DNA of 64,000 bases, taken from positions 67,998 through 131,997 of the forward strand of contig NZ_AJKS02000007.1 of assembly GCF_000265245.1 (NCBI RefSeq), given 5' to 3'. Below, in pieces: positions 22,161 to 30,370 of this stretch (position 1 is its first letter; every line of letters starts with the position of its first letter). The translations under genes were made by a program, and so were the position numbers. Source of the stretch: Halomonas smyrnensis AAD6. Its GTDB lineage: Bacteria; Pseudomonadota; Gammaproteobacteria; Pseudomonadales; Halomonadaceae. A model generated the notes under the pieces. The model made no database searches. It was given only the letters and a program-made list of their open reading frames with translations, and was not told where the DNA came from.

Positions 22161-24371
22161 TCAGGCGCTGGCCTTCTCGGCGGCCAGGGCGGCGCGATGC
22201 GCGTGCAGCTTCTTGTAGCTCTCGATCAGGCGCTGGTGACGCTCCAGGCCCTCGAGCTGCATGCCGACCGGCTCCAGGCCCGGGAAGCGGATCGTGCCGT
22301 TCACCGCGCCGACCACGGTCTCCATGGTCGCTTCGCCGAACATGCGCTTGAAGTTGTAGAGGAAGTCCTCGAGCTCCAGCTCGTCGTCCAGGGCGATCTC
22401 CAGCACCGCGTTCACGGCCTGGTAGAACAGCCCGCGCTCGACGGTGTTGTCGTTGAACTGCAGGAACATCTGCACCCGATCCAGCGCGTCCTCGAACTGG
22501 CCCAGCGCCAGGTTGGCCATCAGCTTGAGCTCGAGGATGGTCAGCTGGCCCCAGACGGTGTTCTCGTCGAACTCGATGCCGATCAGGGTGGTGATGGTCT
22601 CATGGTCGTCGATCTGGGTCTCTTCCAGGCGCTCCAGCAGGTCGCTCAGCTGCTCGTCGTCGAGGTCGTGCAGGTGCAGGATATCCTCGCGGAACAGCAG
22701 CGCCTTGTTGGTGTTGTCCCACACCAGGTCCTCGACCGGATAGACCTCGGAGTAGCCCGGCACCAGGATGCGGCACACCGGCGCGCCCAGGTCCTCGTGC
22801 ACGGCCTGGTAGGCCTCCAGCTCGAGCTCCTCGAGGATGCCGAACAGGCCCGCGGCCTCCTCTTCCGTACTGTTGGAGCCGCTGCCGGAGAAGTCCCACT
22901 CGACGAACTCGACGTCGGCCTTGGAGCTGAAGAAGCGCCAGGACACCACGCCCGAGGAATCGATGAAGTGCTCGACGAAGTTGTTGGGCTCGGAGACCGC
23001 CAGCGAGTTGAAGGTGGGCGGCATGAAGTCGTTCAGGCCCTCGAAGCTGCGGCCCTGCATCAGCTCGGTCAGGCTGCGCTCCAGCGCCACCTCGAAGCTC
23101 GGGTGCGCGCCGAAGGAGGCGAACACGCCGCCGGTCTTGGGGTTCATCAGGGTGACGCACATCACCGGGAACTGGCCGCCGAGGGAGGCGTCCTTGACCA
23201 GAACCGGGAAGCCCTGGGCCTCCAGCGCCTCGACGCCCTCGAGGATGTGCGGGTACTTCTGCATCACCTCCAGCGGCACGTCGGGCAGCGTGATCTCTTC
23301 CTCGATGATCTGGCGCTTCACCGCCCGCTCGAAGATCTCCGACAGGCACTGCACCTGGGCCTCCGGCAGGGTGTTGCCGGCGCTCATGCCGTTGCTGAGG
23401 AACAGGTTCTCGACCAGGTTCGACGGGAAGTAGACCGTCTCGCCGTCCGACTGGCGCACGTAGGGCAGCGAGACGATGCCGCGCTCGGCGTTGCCGGAGT
23501 TGGTGTCGATCAGGTTGGAGCCGGCCAGTTCGCCCTCCGGGTCATAGATCGCCCGGCAGTGGTCGTCGAGGATGCCGTCCGGCAGCGAGTCGTTCGGCCC
23601 CGGCTGGAACCACTTCTCGTCCGGATAGTGGACGAAGTCGTGATTGGCGAGGTCCAGGCCGAAGAACTGGTCGTTGTAGAAGAAGTTGCAGCTCAAACGC
23701 TCGATGAACTCGCCCAGCGCCGAGGCCAGCGCGCTCTCCTTGGTGGAACCCTTGCCGTTGGTGAAGCACATGTTGGAGTGGGCATCGCGGATGTGCAGCG
23801 ACCACACGTGGGGCACGATGTTGCGCCAGGAGGCGATCTCGACCTTCATGCCGAGGCGCTCGAAGATCGCCGTCATGTTGGCGATGGTCTGCTCCAGCGG
23901 CAGGTCCTTGCCCTCGATCCAGGTGCTCTCGCCCTCCTCCGGCTTGGCCATCAGCAGGGCCTGGGCGTCCTCGTCGAGGTTCTCGACCGTCTCGATCTGG
24001 AACTCGGGCACGTTCTGCACCACCCGCTTGACCGAGCAGCGCTCGATGGAGCGCAGGATGCCCTGGCGGTCCTTATCGGAGAGGTCCTCCGGCAGCTCGA
24101 CCTGGATCTTGAAGATCTGCTTGTAGCGGTTCTCCGGGTCGACGATGTTGTTCTGCGACAGGCGGATATTCTCGGTGGGAATATCACGCGCGTTGCAGTA
24201 GACCTTGACGAAATAGGCCGCGCACATGGCCGACGACGCCAGGAAGTAGTCGAAGGGACCGGGGGCCGAGCCGTCGCCCTTGTAGCGGATCGGCTGGTCG
24301 GAGATGACGGTGAAATCGTCGAACTTGGCCTCCAGCCGGAGGTTGTCGAGATAGTTGACCTTGATTTCCAT
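22161..24371 (-). CDS. OsmC domain/YcaO domain fusion protein
   Basis: A 736-residue protein. Residues 1 to about 140 resemble OsmC-like peroxide-reductase folds (KVNYLDNLRLEAKFDDFTV, GPFDYFLASSAMCAAYFV). The rest matches E. coli-type YcaO over its full length (CFTNGKGSTKESALASALGEFIERLS, FPSNLVENLFLSNGMSAGNT, DASLGGQFPVMCV). YcaO enzymes use ATP to activate amide backbones; E. coli YcaO has been linked to RimO-dependent methylthiolation of ribosomal protein S12. No peptide-substrate gene lies nearby, so a natural-product role is unlikely. An ATG at 24371 is used; a TTG two codons upstream is possible, and neither has a strong ribosome site. Confidence 0.88.
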   Translation of the reverse strand: MEIKVNYLDNLRLEAKFDDFTVISDQPIRYKGDGSAPGPFDYFLASSAMCAAYFVKVYCNARDIPTENIRLSQNNIVDPENRYKQIFKIQVELPEDLSDKDRQGILRSIERCSVKRVVQNVPEFQIETVENLDEDAQALLMAKPEEGESTWIEGKDLPLEQTIANMTAIFERLGMKVEIASWRNIVPHVWSLHIRDAHSNMCFTNGKGSTKESALASALGEFIERLSCNFFYNDQFFGLDLANHDFVHYPDEKWFQPGPNDSLPDGILDDHCRAIYDPEGELAGSNLIDTNSGNAERGIVSLPYVRQSDGETVYFPSNLVENLFLSNGMSAGNTLPEAQVQCLSEIFERAVKRQIIEEEITLPDVPLEVMQKYPHILEGVEALEAQGFPVLVKDASLGGQFPVMCVTLMNPKTGGVFASFGAHPSFEVALERSLTELMQGRSFEGLNDFMPPTFNSLAVSEPNNFVEHFIDSSGVVSWRFFSSKADVEFVEWDFSGSGSNSTEEEAAGLFGILEELELEAYQAVHEDLGAPVCRILVPGYSEVYPVEDLVWDNTNKALLFREDILHLHDLDDEQLSDLLERLEETQIDDHETITTLIGIEFDENTVWGQLTILELKLMANLALGQFEDALDRVQMFLQFNDNTVERGLFYQAVNAVLEIALDDELELEDFLYNFKRMFGEATMETVVGAVNGTIRFPGLEPVGMQLEGLERHQRLIESYKKLHAHRAALAAEKASA

Positions 24372-24462
24372 TGACAAAGCACCGGATTCGTGTGTGGGGC
24401 GGCCGTAGCGCGTAGCCGGCCATTATCCAGCTTTTGGCGGGCTTCGTCTTGGGCGGGTGGTC

Positions 24463-24489
24463 AAAAAAGCGCCGGCCGGCGTGACCGGC
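24463..24489 (-). terminator. Intrinsic terminator in the DUF488-ycaO gap
   Basis: On the minus strand GCCGG and CCGGC form a stem around a 9-nt loop, followed after GC by six T residues (AAAAAA at 24463-24468 on the plus strand). It would end transcripts coming from the DUF488 gene or from the structured segment 24490-24626. Confidence 0.65.
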
Positions 24490-24626
24490 AGACGCCGCCC
24501 TGGCGGGACGGCCTCAGCGGAGCGCTTCGTCTGGTGGGGGAAAGCCCCCGAGCGCCCGGGCCGCATCAGGTTGATGTGGTAGCGAGCGGAGAGCCGGCCC
24601 CGTCACGATGCCTCGGGGGCCGATGT
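24490..24626 (-). other. Hairpin-rich non-coding segment, possible small RNA
   Basis: This stretch between the DUF488 stop and a T-run terminator has several short stems: CGGCCCC/GGGGCCG (24595-24622), CATCA-GGT-TGATG near 24565-24577, and GGGGG-AAAG-CCCCC (24536-24549). It matches no riboswitch or RNA family I could recognise. It may simply be a structured 3' untranslated region. Confidence 0.3.
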
Positions 24627-24980
24627 TCATGCTTGGCCAAGCTTTTCCATGTACTCCTTCAATACATGAGCGTGACTGTGCTTCTTGTCTTTTGCGCCGT
24701 ATAAAAGCACCAGGTCATCCCGATCAACCTCGGATAAGTACTTCTTCACGTCATCTTTCTTGTTGCTCAGCTCGCTCATGTATTGCTTCCTGAACTCCCC
24801 CCATTTCTCGGGATCATGAGAAAACCACTTCCTGAGATCATCACTTGGGGCCAGTTCCTTCCAGTGCCCATCGAGATGTGCCTCTTCCTTCGATACGCCT
24901 CGTGGCCACAACCGGTCCACCAGGGCGCGATAACCCGACGGCGGTTCATCGTCATAGATACGGTAGGTGATGATGTTCAT
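24627..24980 (-). CDS. DUF488-family protein
   Basis: A 117-residue protein starting MNIITYRIYDDEPPSGYRALVDRLWPRGVSKEEA, which is typical of DUF488. The family core continues as HWKELAPSDDLRKWFSHDPEKWGEFRKQY and ends VLLYGAKDKKHSHAHVLKEYM. The function is unknown. The ATG at 24980 has AGAGGAG 5 nt upstream, whereas the in-frame GTG at 24986 would overlap it. Base composition is lower than average, and the gene stands alone between two intergenic regions. Confidence 0.85.
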   Translation of the reverse strand: MNIITYRIYDDEPPSGYRALVDRLWPRGVSKEEAHLDGHWKELAPSDDLRKWFSHDPEKWGEFRKQYMSELSNKKDDVKKYLSEVDRDDLVLLYGAKDKKHSHAHVLKEYMEKLGQA

Positions 24981-25513
24981 CCTCACTCCTCTCGACGCGT
25001 GATGTCTGCAGACTCCGCCGCATGATCAGCACCGGCATTTTCGTCCGTGTCATCACGGCGGAGGCCGCATTCTCGTCAATTAAGAGCCTATGCCATCACG
25101 TCGATGAGCACCAAACGCCACCGATGAGATGACGGGCACTCCCCTGTCACGGTCACCGGGAACGGGGGGCGGCTGGCATCCTGGCGAGCACGACATGATT
25201 CCCGGGGCATCGGCGCAGGCCCGGGGAAGGCGCCCGAAGGCCCGGCACTTGACCGGCCGATGTTTCCGTACCACGCTTAAGATTATGTTTATAAAGGCAT
25301 CCATCGCCATCGCTCGGTAGCCGTGTCGGTACTCGATGCACCGTGATGGCATCACGCGCGGCTCGGCGAGCACGACATTCGCCCATCATCTGGCAGGCCG
25401 GGCCAGCGCCACCTCGGTGTCGCTAGCCGCTACGCCGACGCATCGCTTCCGATACAGCCCCACCGACACAGGCACGTTGCTGTCATATCTACCCACCCCT
25501 GGAGGATGAGACC
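24981..25513. other. Long intergenic region between DUF488 and catalase
   Basis: A 533-nt gap holding the divergent promoters of the DUF488 and catalase genes. I see no convincing gene; short open frames at 25129-25320 lack a ribosome site. An A/T-rich patch at 25276-25297 (TTAAGATTATGTTTATAAAG) may hold a promoter, but no OxyR-type spaced ATAG/CTAT array or clear -35/-10 pair could be made out. Confidence 0.5.
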
Positions 25514-26980
25514 GTGACCGACCATCGCCATAACACCGAGACCACTACCGCTGGCGAGCCCTATCCGAGTGATGAACATTCGCTGACCGTCGGCAACGAT
25601 GGGCCGATCGTCATGCACGATCATTTCCTCATGGAACAGATGGCCGCCTTCAACCGGGAAATGATTCCGGACCGCCAGCCACACGCCAAAGGCGGCGGGG
25701 CTTTCGGCCATTTCGAGGTTACCGAGGATCTCAGCCACTACACCAAGGCGGCCTTCCTGCAACGGGGCGCCAAGACCGAGATGGTGGCACGCTTTTCCAC
25801 CGTCGCCGGCGAATCCGGTAGCCCGGATACCTGGCGTGACCCACGCGGTTTTGCGCTCAAGTTCTATACCGACGAAGGCAACTTCGACATGGTGGGCAAC
25901 AATACGCCCGTCTTCTTCGTCCGGGACCCGATGAAGTTCCAGCACTTCATCCATTCGCAGAAGCGGCGTGCCGATAACGGACTCCGCGATCACGACATGC
26001 AATGGGACTTCTGGACCGAGTCTCCCGAGTCGGCCCACCAGGTGGCCTGGCTCATGGGGGATCGTGGCATTCCCGCCACCTGGCGCCACATGAACGGCTA
26101 TTCGAGCCATACCTACATGTGGGTCAATGCCAAGGGGGAGCGTTACTGGGTCAAGTATCACTTCAAGACCGACCAGGGCATCAAGTGTCTGACCCAGGAA
26201 CAGGCCGACCGGATGTGCGGGGTAGACAACGACTACCATCGCCGAGACCTGTTCAACGCCATCGATCGCGGCGAGTATCCGACCTGGACCCTGTACGTGC
26301 AGATCATGCCGTATGAGGACGCCAGGACCTACCGGATCAGCCCCTTCGACCTGACCAAGGTCTGGCCACACGAGGACTATCCGCTGCACAAGGTCGGCAC
26401 GATGACGCTGGACCGCAATCCGACCGATTTCCACTCGGAGATCGATCAGGCGGCATTCGAGCCCAACAACATGGTGCCCGGCACTGGCGTCTCCCCCGAC
26501 AAGATGCTGCTGGCCCGCGTGACCTCCTATGCGGATGCCCACCGAGCCCGGCTCGGCGTGAACTACAAGCATATCCCGGTCAATGAACCCAAGGTTCCCG
26601 TTCACAGCTACACCAAGGGCGGCGCCATGCGCATCCACAAGACGGCCGACCCGGTCTATGCGCCCAATACCAAGGGAGGTCCACGCGCCAACCCGGATGC
26701 CTACCCGGCCGACAACGTATGGGAGGCCAACGGCAGCATGGTCCGCGAGGCCTACACGCTGCGCGAGGACGACGGCGACTTCAATCAGGCCCACGACCTC
26801 GTCAGCAAGGTCATGGACGATGCCGAGCGGGACCGCCTGGTGTCCAATGTGGTCGGCCATCTCTGCGGCGGCGTCACCGAGCCCGTGCTGGAGAAGGCCT
26901 TCCAGTATTGGAAAAACATCGATCAGCGGGTCGGCGAACGCATCGAGCAAGGGGTGCGCGACCACCTCAACGCCAGGTAA
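25514..26980 (+). CDS. Monofunctional haem catalase
   Basis: A 488-residue clade-3-sized catalase that dismutates hydrogen peroxide. The distal His lies in [14 protein letters not shown], the conserved Asn in [14 protein letters not shown], and the proximal haem-ligand Tyr in [17 protein letters not shown], a variant of the usual RxFxYxDTxxxRLG. There is no signal peptide, so it is cytoplasmic. The start is a GTG with GGAGG 9 nt upstream; a nearby ATG at 25505 is out of frame and closes after four codons. The G+C is lower than the surrounding genes. Confidence 0.95.
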   Translation: MTDHRHNTETTTAGEPYPSDEHSLTVGNDGPIVMHDHFLMEQMAAFNREMIPDRQPHAKGGGAFGHFEVTEDLSHYTKAAFLQRGAKTEMVARFSTVAGESGSPDTWRDPRGFALKFYTDEGNFDMVGNNTPVFFVRDPMKFQHFIHSQKRRADNGLRDHDMQWDFWTESPESAHQVAWLMGDRGIPATWRHMNGYSSHTYMWVNAKGERYWVKYHFKTDQGIKCLTQEQADRMCGVDNDYHRRDLFNAIDRGEYPTWTLYVQIMPYEDARTYRISPFDLTKVWPHEDYPLHKVGTMTLDRNPTDFHSEIDQAAFEPNNMVPGTGVSPDKMLLARVTSYADAHRARLGVNYKHIPVNEPKVPVHSYTKGGAMRIHKTADPVYAPNTKGGPRANPDAYPADNVWEANGSMVREAYTLREDDGDFNQAHDLVSKVMDDAERDRLVSNVVGHLCGGVTEPVLEKAFQYWKNIDQRVGERIEQGVRDHLNAR

Positions 26981-27139
26981 CGTTCGCGCTGTCGCGATCC
27001 CGGCATCGGCAAACGGCGATTCCCATGAATCGCCGTTTCGCCAGATCGGGATCGAGCGCTTGCCCGCCTGAAGGCCCGCGGTATTCGGGTATATGAGGTT
27101 TTCGTGCGCCGGGGAGGCCCGGCGCGAAGGGAGCACGCC

Positions 27140-27586
27140 ATGTCACGACCGACCGATGCCCAGGCAGCCGATCATGCCGAGCCCGAGAACGATTCGGCGC
27201 CGATCCGCCGGATGCGCCTGGTCTACGACGGCGACTGCCCGATCTGTCGGCGCTATGTGCTCTGGTATCGCATCCGCCGCGACGTCGGCGAGCTGGAGCT
27301 GATCGACGGGCGCGAGGATAGCGAGGCCCGCCGCGAGCTCAGCGCCCAGGGCATCGACCTGGACCAGGGCTTCGCGCTGCAGGTCGGCGAGCGCTGGTAT
27401 CACGGCAGCGAGACCCTGCATCGCCTCACCCTACTCGGCACGCGCAGCGGCGTGTTCAACCGGCTCATGTATCGCCTGTTTTCGAGCCGCGGGCGAGCCG
27501 CCCGCCTCTACCCCTGGCTCAAGGCCTGTCGCAACGCCCTGCTGCGGCTGTGCCGCATCCCGCCCATCGACAACCTTCGCCGTTGA
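27140..27586 (+). CDS. DCC-family thiol-disulfide oxidoreductase (DUF393)
   Basis: A 148-residue protein with RLVYDGDCPICRRYVLWYR, the DxxCxxC signature that defines the DCC family, and the downstream HGSETLHRLTLLG helix. The ATG at 27140 has AGGGAG 7 nt upstream; the frame opens at 27104 but without a site. The physiological partner is unknown. Its TGA at 27584-27586 is the first unit of a triple 8-bp tandem repeat, and it converges on the broken hydrolase gene. Confidence 0.85.
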   Translation: MSRPTDAQAADHAEPENDSAPIRRMRLVYDGDCPICRRYVLWYRIRRDVGELELIDGREDSEARRELSAQGIDLDQGFALQVGERWYHGSETLHRLTLLGTRSGVFNRLMYRLFSSRGRAARLYPWLKACRNALLRLCRIPPIDNLRR

Positions 27587-27607
27587 GCGGCTGAGCGGCT
27601 GAGCGGC
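27584..27607. repeat. Triple 8-bp tandem repeat at a stop codon
   Basis: TGAGCGGC is repeated three times without change. The first copy supplies the stop codon of the DCC-family gene. It looks like replication slippage. Confidence 0.85.
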
Positions 27608-27635
27608 AGCGGGCTCGCCCGCCAACGACCGCGGT

Positions 27636-28445
27636 TCAGCCGAAGCGGGTCGCCAGGAAGCCGGCGATGGCCGCGTTCACCCGCTCCGGCTGCTCCAGCG
27701 CCGAGAGATGACCGGCAGCGGGGATGATCGCGAGGCGCGAGTCCGGCAGCCGCTCGTGAAGGCGGCGCGAGAACGGCACCGGCAGCGAGCGGTCCTCCTC
27801 CCCCATCGCCACGAGCGCCGGCATGTCGATCTCGGCCAGGCGCTCGAGCAGCGAGTCGCGCTTGATCAGGGCGTCCAGGCCCAGCAGCGCCGAGGGCACG
27901 TCCACGGAGGCGAAGCGCGCCTTCCACTCGGCCACCAGGGCCGGCTGCTCGCGGCGGGTGGTGGCCGAGAACATCAGCCGCGCCACCGAGGACAGCAGCG
28001 GCCCCAGCCCGAAGCGCCTGGCGACGGCGCCCATGGCGCGATACTCGAGCGTGTGGGCCAGGGTCTCCGGGCCGGCGTCGGTGTCCATCAGGATCAGGCC
28101 AGCCACGCGCTCGGGGTATTCCCGCGCGGCGCGCAGCGCCACCATGCCGCCGATCGAGAGCCCGCACCACACGGCACGCTCGATGCCGAGCTCGTCGAGC
28201 ACCGCGATCACGTCCGAGACGGCGTCGTAGAGCGTGAACGGCTCGCTGAGGTGGCTCGAGCCGCCGTGGCCGCGGAAGTCGATGTTGATGATCCTGCGCT
28301 CGCCGTCCAGCGCGGGCAGCTACTCGCGCCACATCTCGCCGGAGCAGAGGAAGCTGTGGCCCAGCACGATGGGTAGGCGCTGGCTCGCCTCGCAGCCATG
28401 GTCCTCGAAGGCAATCCTGACGCCGCGGTTCTCGACCAGGATCAT
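27636..28445 (-). pseudogene. Alpha/beta hydrolase (enol-lactonase-like) interrupted by an amber codon
   Basis: The minus-strand frame encodes a full alpha/beta hydrolase of 270 codons from the ATG at 28443-28445. It starts MILVENRGVRIAFEDHG and has the oxyanion region PIVLGHSFLCSG. Codon 42 is TAG (28320-28322), in the segment MWRE-stop-LPALDGERRIINIDFRGHG, where similar proteins usually have Gln; CAG to TAG is a single change. The rest is intact: nucleophile GLSIGG, acid MGEEDRS and His in AAGHLSALEQPERVN. As read it is a nonsense-mutated gene. A shorter product could start at the GTG at 28211 but would lack the oxyanion-hole strand. Suppression or a sequencing error are alternatives. Confidence 0.8.
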
Positions 28446-28494
28446 GATGCTATCTCGTCGGTTGTCTCATGGCTGGGTGACGGCAGGATAGCAA

Positions 28495-28524
28495 AAGCCC
28501 CGGGCCATGGCGGGCCCGGGGCTT
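28495..28524 (-). terminator. Intrinsic terminator of the amidase-symporter operon
   Basis: A perfect 12-bp stem (AAGCCCCGGGCC and complement, 6-nt loop). On the minus strand it is followed by TTTTGC, 35 bp after the symporter stop codon. Confidence 0.85.
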
Positions 28525-28559
28525 CGATCAGGCAGCGGGCCAACGGCCCGCGTCCGCCG

Positions 28560-30083
28560 TCACTCGCGGCCGACGGCCACCGTCGCAGAGGCAGGCGCCC
28601 GCTCGCCGCCCAGCCGGGTCAGGCCGTTCGGCGCGGCGATGCGGAAGAAGCGCTCCACCACCTCGCTCGGGGCCGGCCGGGTGGCCAGCGACACCGCCAC
28701 GAACACCGGTAGGTTGAGCATCAGCCCCCAGAAGCCGGCGTGGATGCCCAGCGGGTGCTTCCACACGGTGGTGAAGGCCACGGTCACCAGGAAGCCGCTG
28801 ACGATGCCCGCCATCACGCCCCACTTCGAGGCGCGCGGCCACAGGAACATGCCGATGAAGGCCGGCAGCACCTGGGTGGCAAAGCCCAGCCCCACCAGCA
28901 GGATCATCACCAGGCTGCCGGGCTCGGCGATCGCCAGCGGCGCGATCACCAGCGCCATCAGGGGCACGATCATCCAGCGCGCCAGCGTGCCGGTGAACGC
29001 CTCGGAGAGCCCCAGCAGCGGCTGCACCACGTCCTTGCTCCAGGACAGCGCCACCGAGTGGATGAACGGCTCGCTGGAGGACATCGATGCGGCCAGGGTG
29101 CCGGCACCGAGCAGCCCCACCAGCCACACCGGCAGGAACTGCATGGCGTATTCGAGCACCACGGTATCGGCACGGGCCAGGTCGGGCAGCGCGAAGATGC
29201 CGATGAAGCCCACCACCACCATCGGCAGGATCACCACGTAGTAGGTCGGCAGCCAGGTGGCGCTGCGGCGGATGGTGCGCGCGGAGGACGCGCTCATCCA
29301 CTGGGTCCACACCGGCGGCATGAAGGAGAACATCGACACGATGATGGAGGTGGTCCAGAAGCTGAAGCTCATGTCGCCACCGCCGCCGGGCAGGGTCAGG
29401 AAATCACCGTGCTCGGCCTGCAGCCGCGAGAACAGCGCGCCGACATCGAGCCCGCCGGTGGCACCGTGCAGCGCCCACAGCCCCACCGCCCAGGCCACCA
29501 CCAGCATCAGCACGCCCTGGAAGGCGTTGGTGCGGCCGATGGCGCGCTGGCCGCTGACGAACAGGTAGACGGCGATGCAGGCCAGCACCAGCGGCACCGC
29601 CAGCCACACCGGGATGACCCCGCCGCTCATCACGTTGAGGATGTAGGCCGAGCCGATGGTCTGCAGCACCGCGTAGGCCACCGAGCCGATCGACATCACC
29701 AGCGCCGCCAGCGCCCCCAGCAGCGGGCTCTGGTAGCGGTCGGCGATGGCGCTGGCCTGGGTGACATGGCCGAAGCGCTCACCGAACTGCCACACCTTGG
29801 GGCCGAAGTACCAGGCGATCAGCGCCAGGTAGGCCAGATAGACGGCCACGTAGAACACCGGCACGCCCTTGGCATAGGCCCAGCCCGGCGCGCCCATGAA
29901 GGTGTAGGCGCTCACGCTGCCGGCGGCGATCAGCAGATACAGCGTCACCGGGCCCATGCTGCGCCCGGCCACGCCCCACTCCTCGAGGCTGTTCATGCGC
30001 CGCCCGCCGCGGGCGCGCAGGCCGATGATCATGCCGATGGCCACATAGGCCAGGGTGATGAGAAACGCCCAGGCACTAGTCAT
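28560..30083 (-). CDS. Sodium:solute symporter (SSS family)
   Basis: A 507-residue polytopic protein with about 13 hydrophobic segments. SSS features include EEWGVAGRSMGPVTLYLLIAAGSVSAYTFMGAPGWAY in the first third and GTLAASMSSSEPFIHSVALSWSKDV in the seventh-eighth helix region. Relatives import pantothenate, proline or short organic acids with Na+. The ATG at 30083 has AGGAG 7 nt upstream and overlaps the DUF3311 gene by 8 nt. A preceding amidase suggests the imported compound could be an amide or a product of one, but this is inferred only from position. Confidence 0.88.
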   Translation of the reverse strand: MTSAWAFLITLAYVAIGMIIGLRARGGRRMNSLEEWGVAGRSMGPVTLYLLIAAGSVSAYTFMGAPGWAYAKGVPVFYVAVYLAYLALIAWYFGPKVWQFGERFGHVTQASAIADRYQSPLLGALAALVMSIGSVAYAVLQTIGSAYILNVMSGGVIPVWLAVPLVLACIAVYLFVSGQRAIGRTNAFQGVLMLVVAWAVGLWALHGATGGLDVGALFSRLQAEHGDFLTLPGGGGDMSFSFWTTSIIVSMFSFMPPVWTQWMSASSARTIRRSATWLPTYYVVILPMVVVGFIGIFALPDLARADTVVLEYAMQFLPVWLVGLLGAGTLAASMSSSEPFIHSVALSWSKDVVQPLLGLSEAFTGTLARWMIVPLMALVIAPLAIAEPGSLVMILLVGLGFATQVLPAFIGMFLWPRASKWGVMAGIVSGFLVTVAFTTVWKHPLGIHAGFWGLMLNLPVFVAVSLATRPAPSEVVERFFRIAAPNGLTRLGGERAPASATVAVGRE

Positions 30084-30312
30084 GCTCACGCTCCTTGCGT
30101 GCGAGCACGCGATTGGCGATCAGCATCACGGCGAAGCAGGCGAAGATCACCACATAGCTCCACACCACCAGCAGCGGCAGGCCCAGCACCAGCACGGCAC
30201 GATTCACCCAGCCGATCACCGGCCAGATGCCGGCCGCCACCACGGCGATGAAGGCGATGAGCAGCCCCCAGCCGGCACGGCTGGTGGGCAGGACGACGAG
30301 TCGAGATGACAT
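30076..30312 (-). CDS. DUF3311 small membrane protein
   Basis: A 78-residue protein with two hydrophobic helices (WGLLIAFIAVVAAGIWPVIGW and VLVLGLPLLVVWSYVVIFACFAVML) typical of DUF3311, which is regularly encoded just before SSS symporters and probably forms an accessory subunit. The 8-nt overlap with the symporter start indicates coupled translation. Confidence 0.82.
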   Translation of the reverse strand: MSSRLVVLPTSRAGWGLLIAFIAVVAAGIWPVIGWVNRAVLVLGLPLLVVWSYVVIFACFAVMLIANRVLARKEREHD

Positions 30313-30370
30313 GACAAGAACTCTCCCACGAGGAATATGTGAGGCAATGCCCGAGAGATGGACGCGGACC

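Noticed and set aside
22074..24374. A 766-codon plus-strand frame opposite the OsmC-YcaO gene
   Set aside because: It is a compositional shadow: His/Gln/Val-rich, with no recognisable domain or ribosome site.
24490..24626. Possible TPP or cobalamin riboswitch
   Set aside because: An ACCTGAT-like stretch exists on the minus strand, but the order and partner motifs of either riboswitch are missing.
25129..25320. Small gene upstream of the catalase
   Set aside because: There is no ribosome site, it is Arg-rich, and no recognisable family was found; it overlaps the likely catalase promoter.
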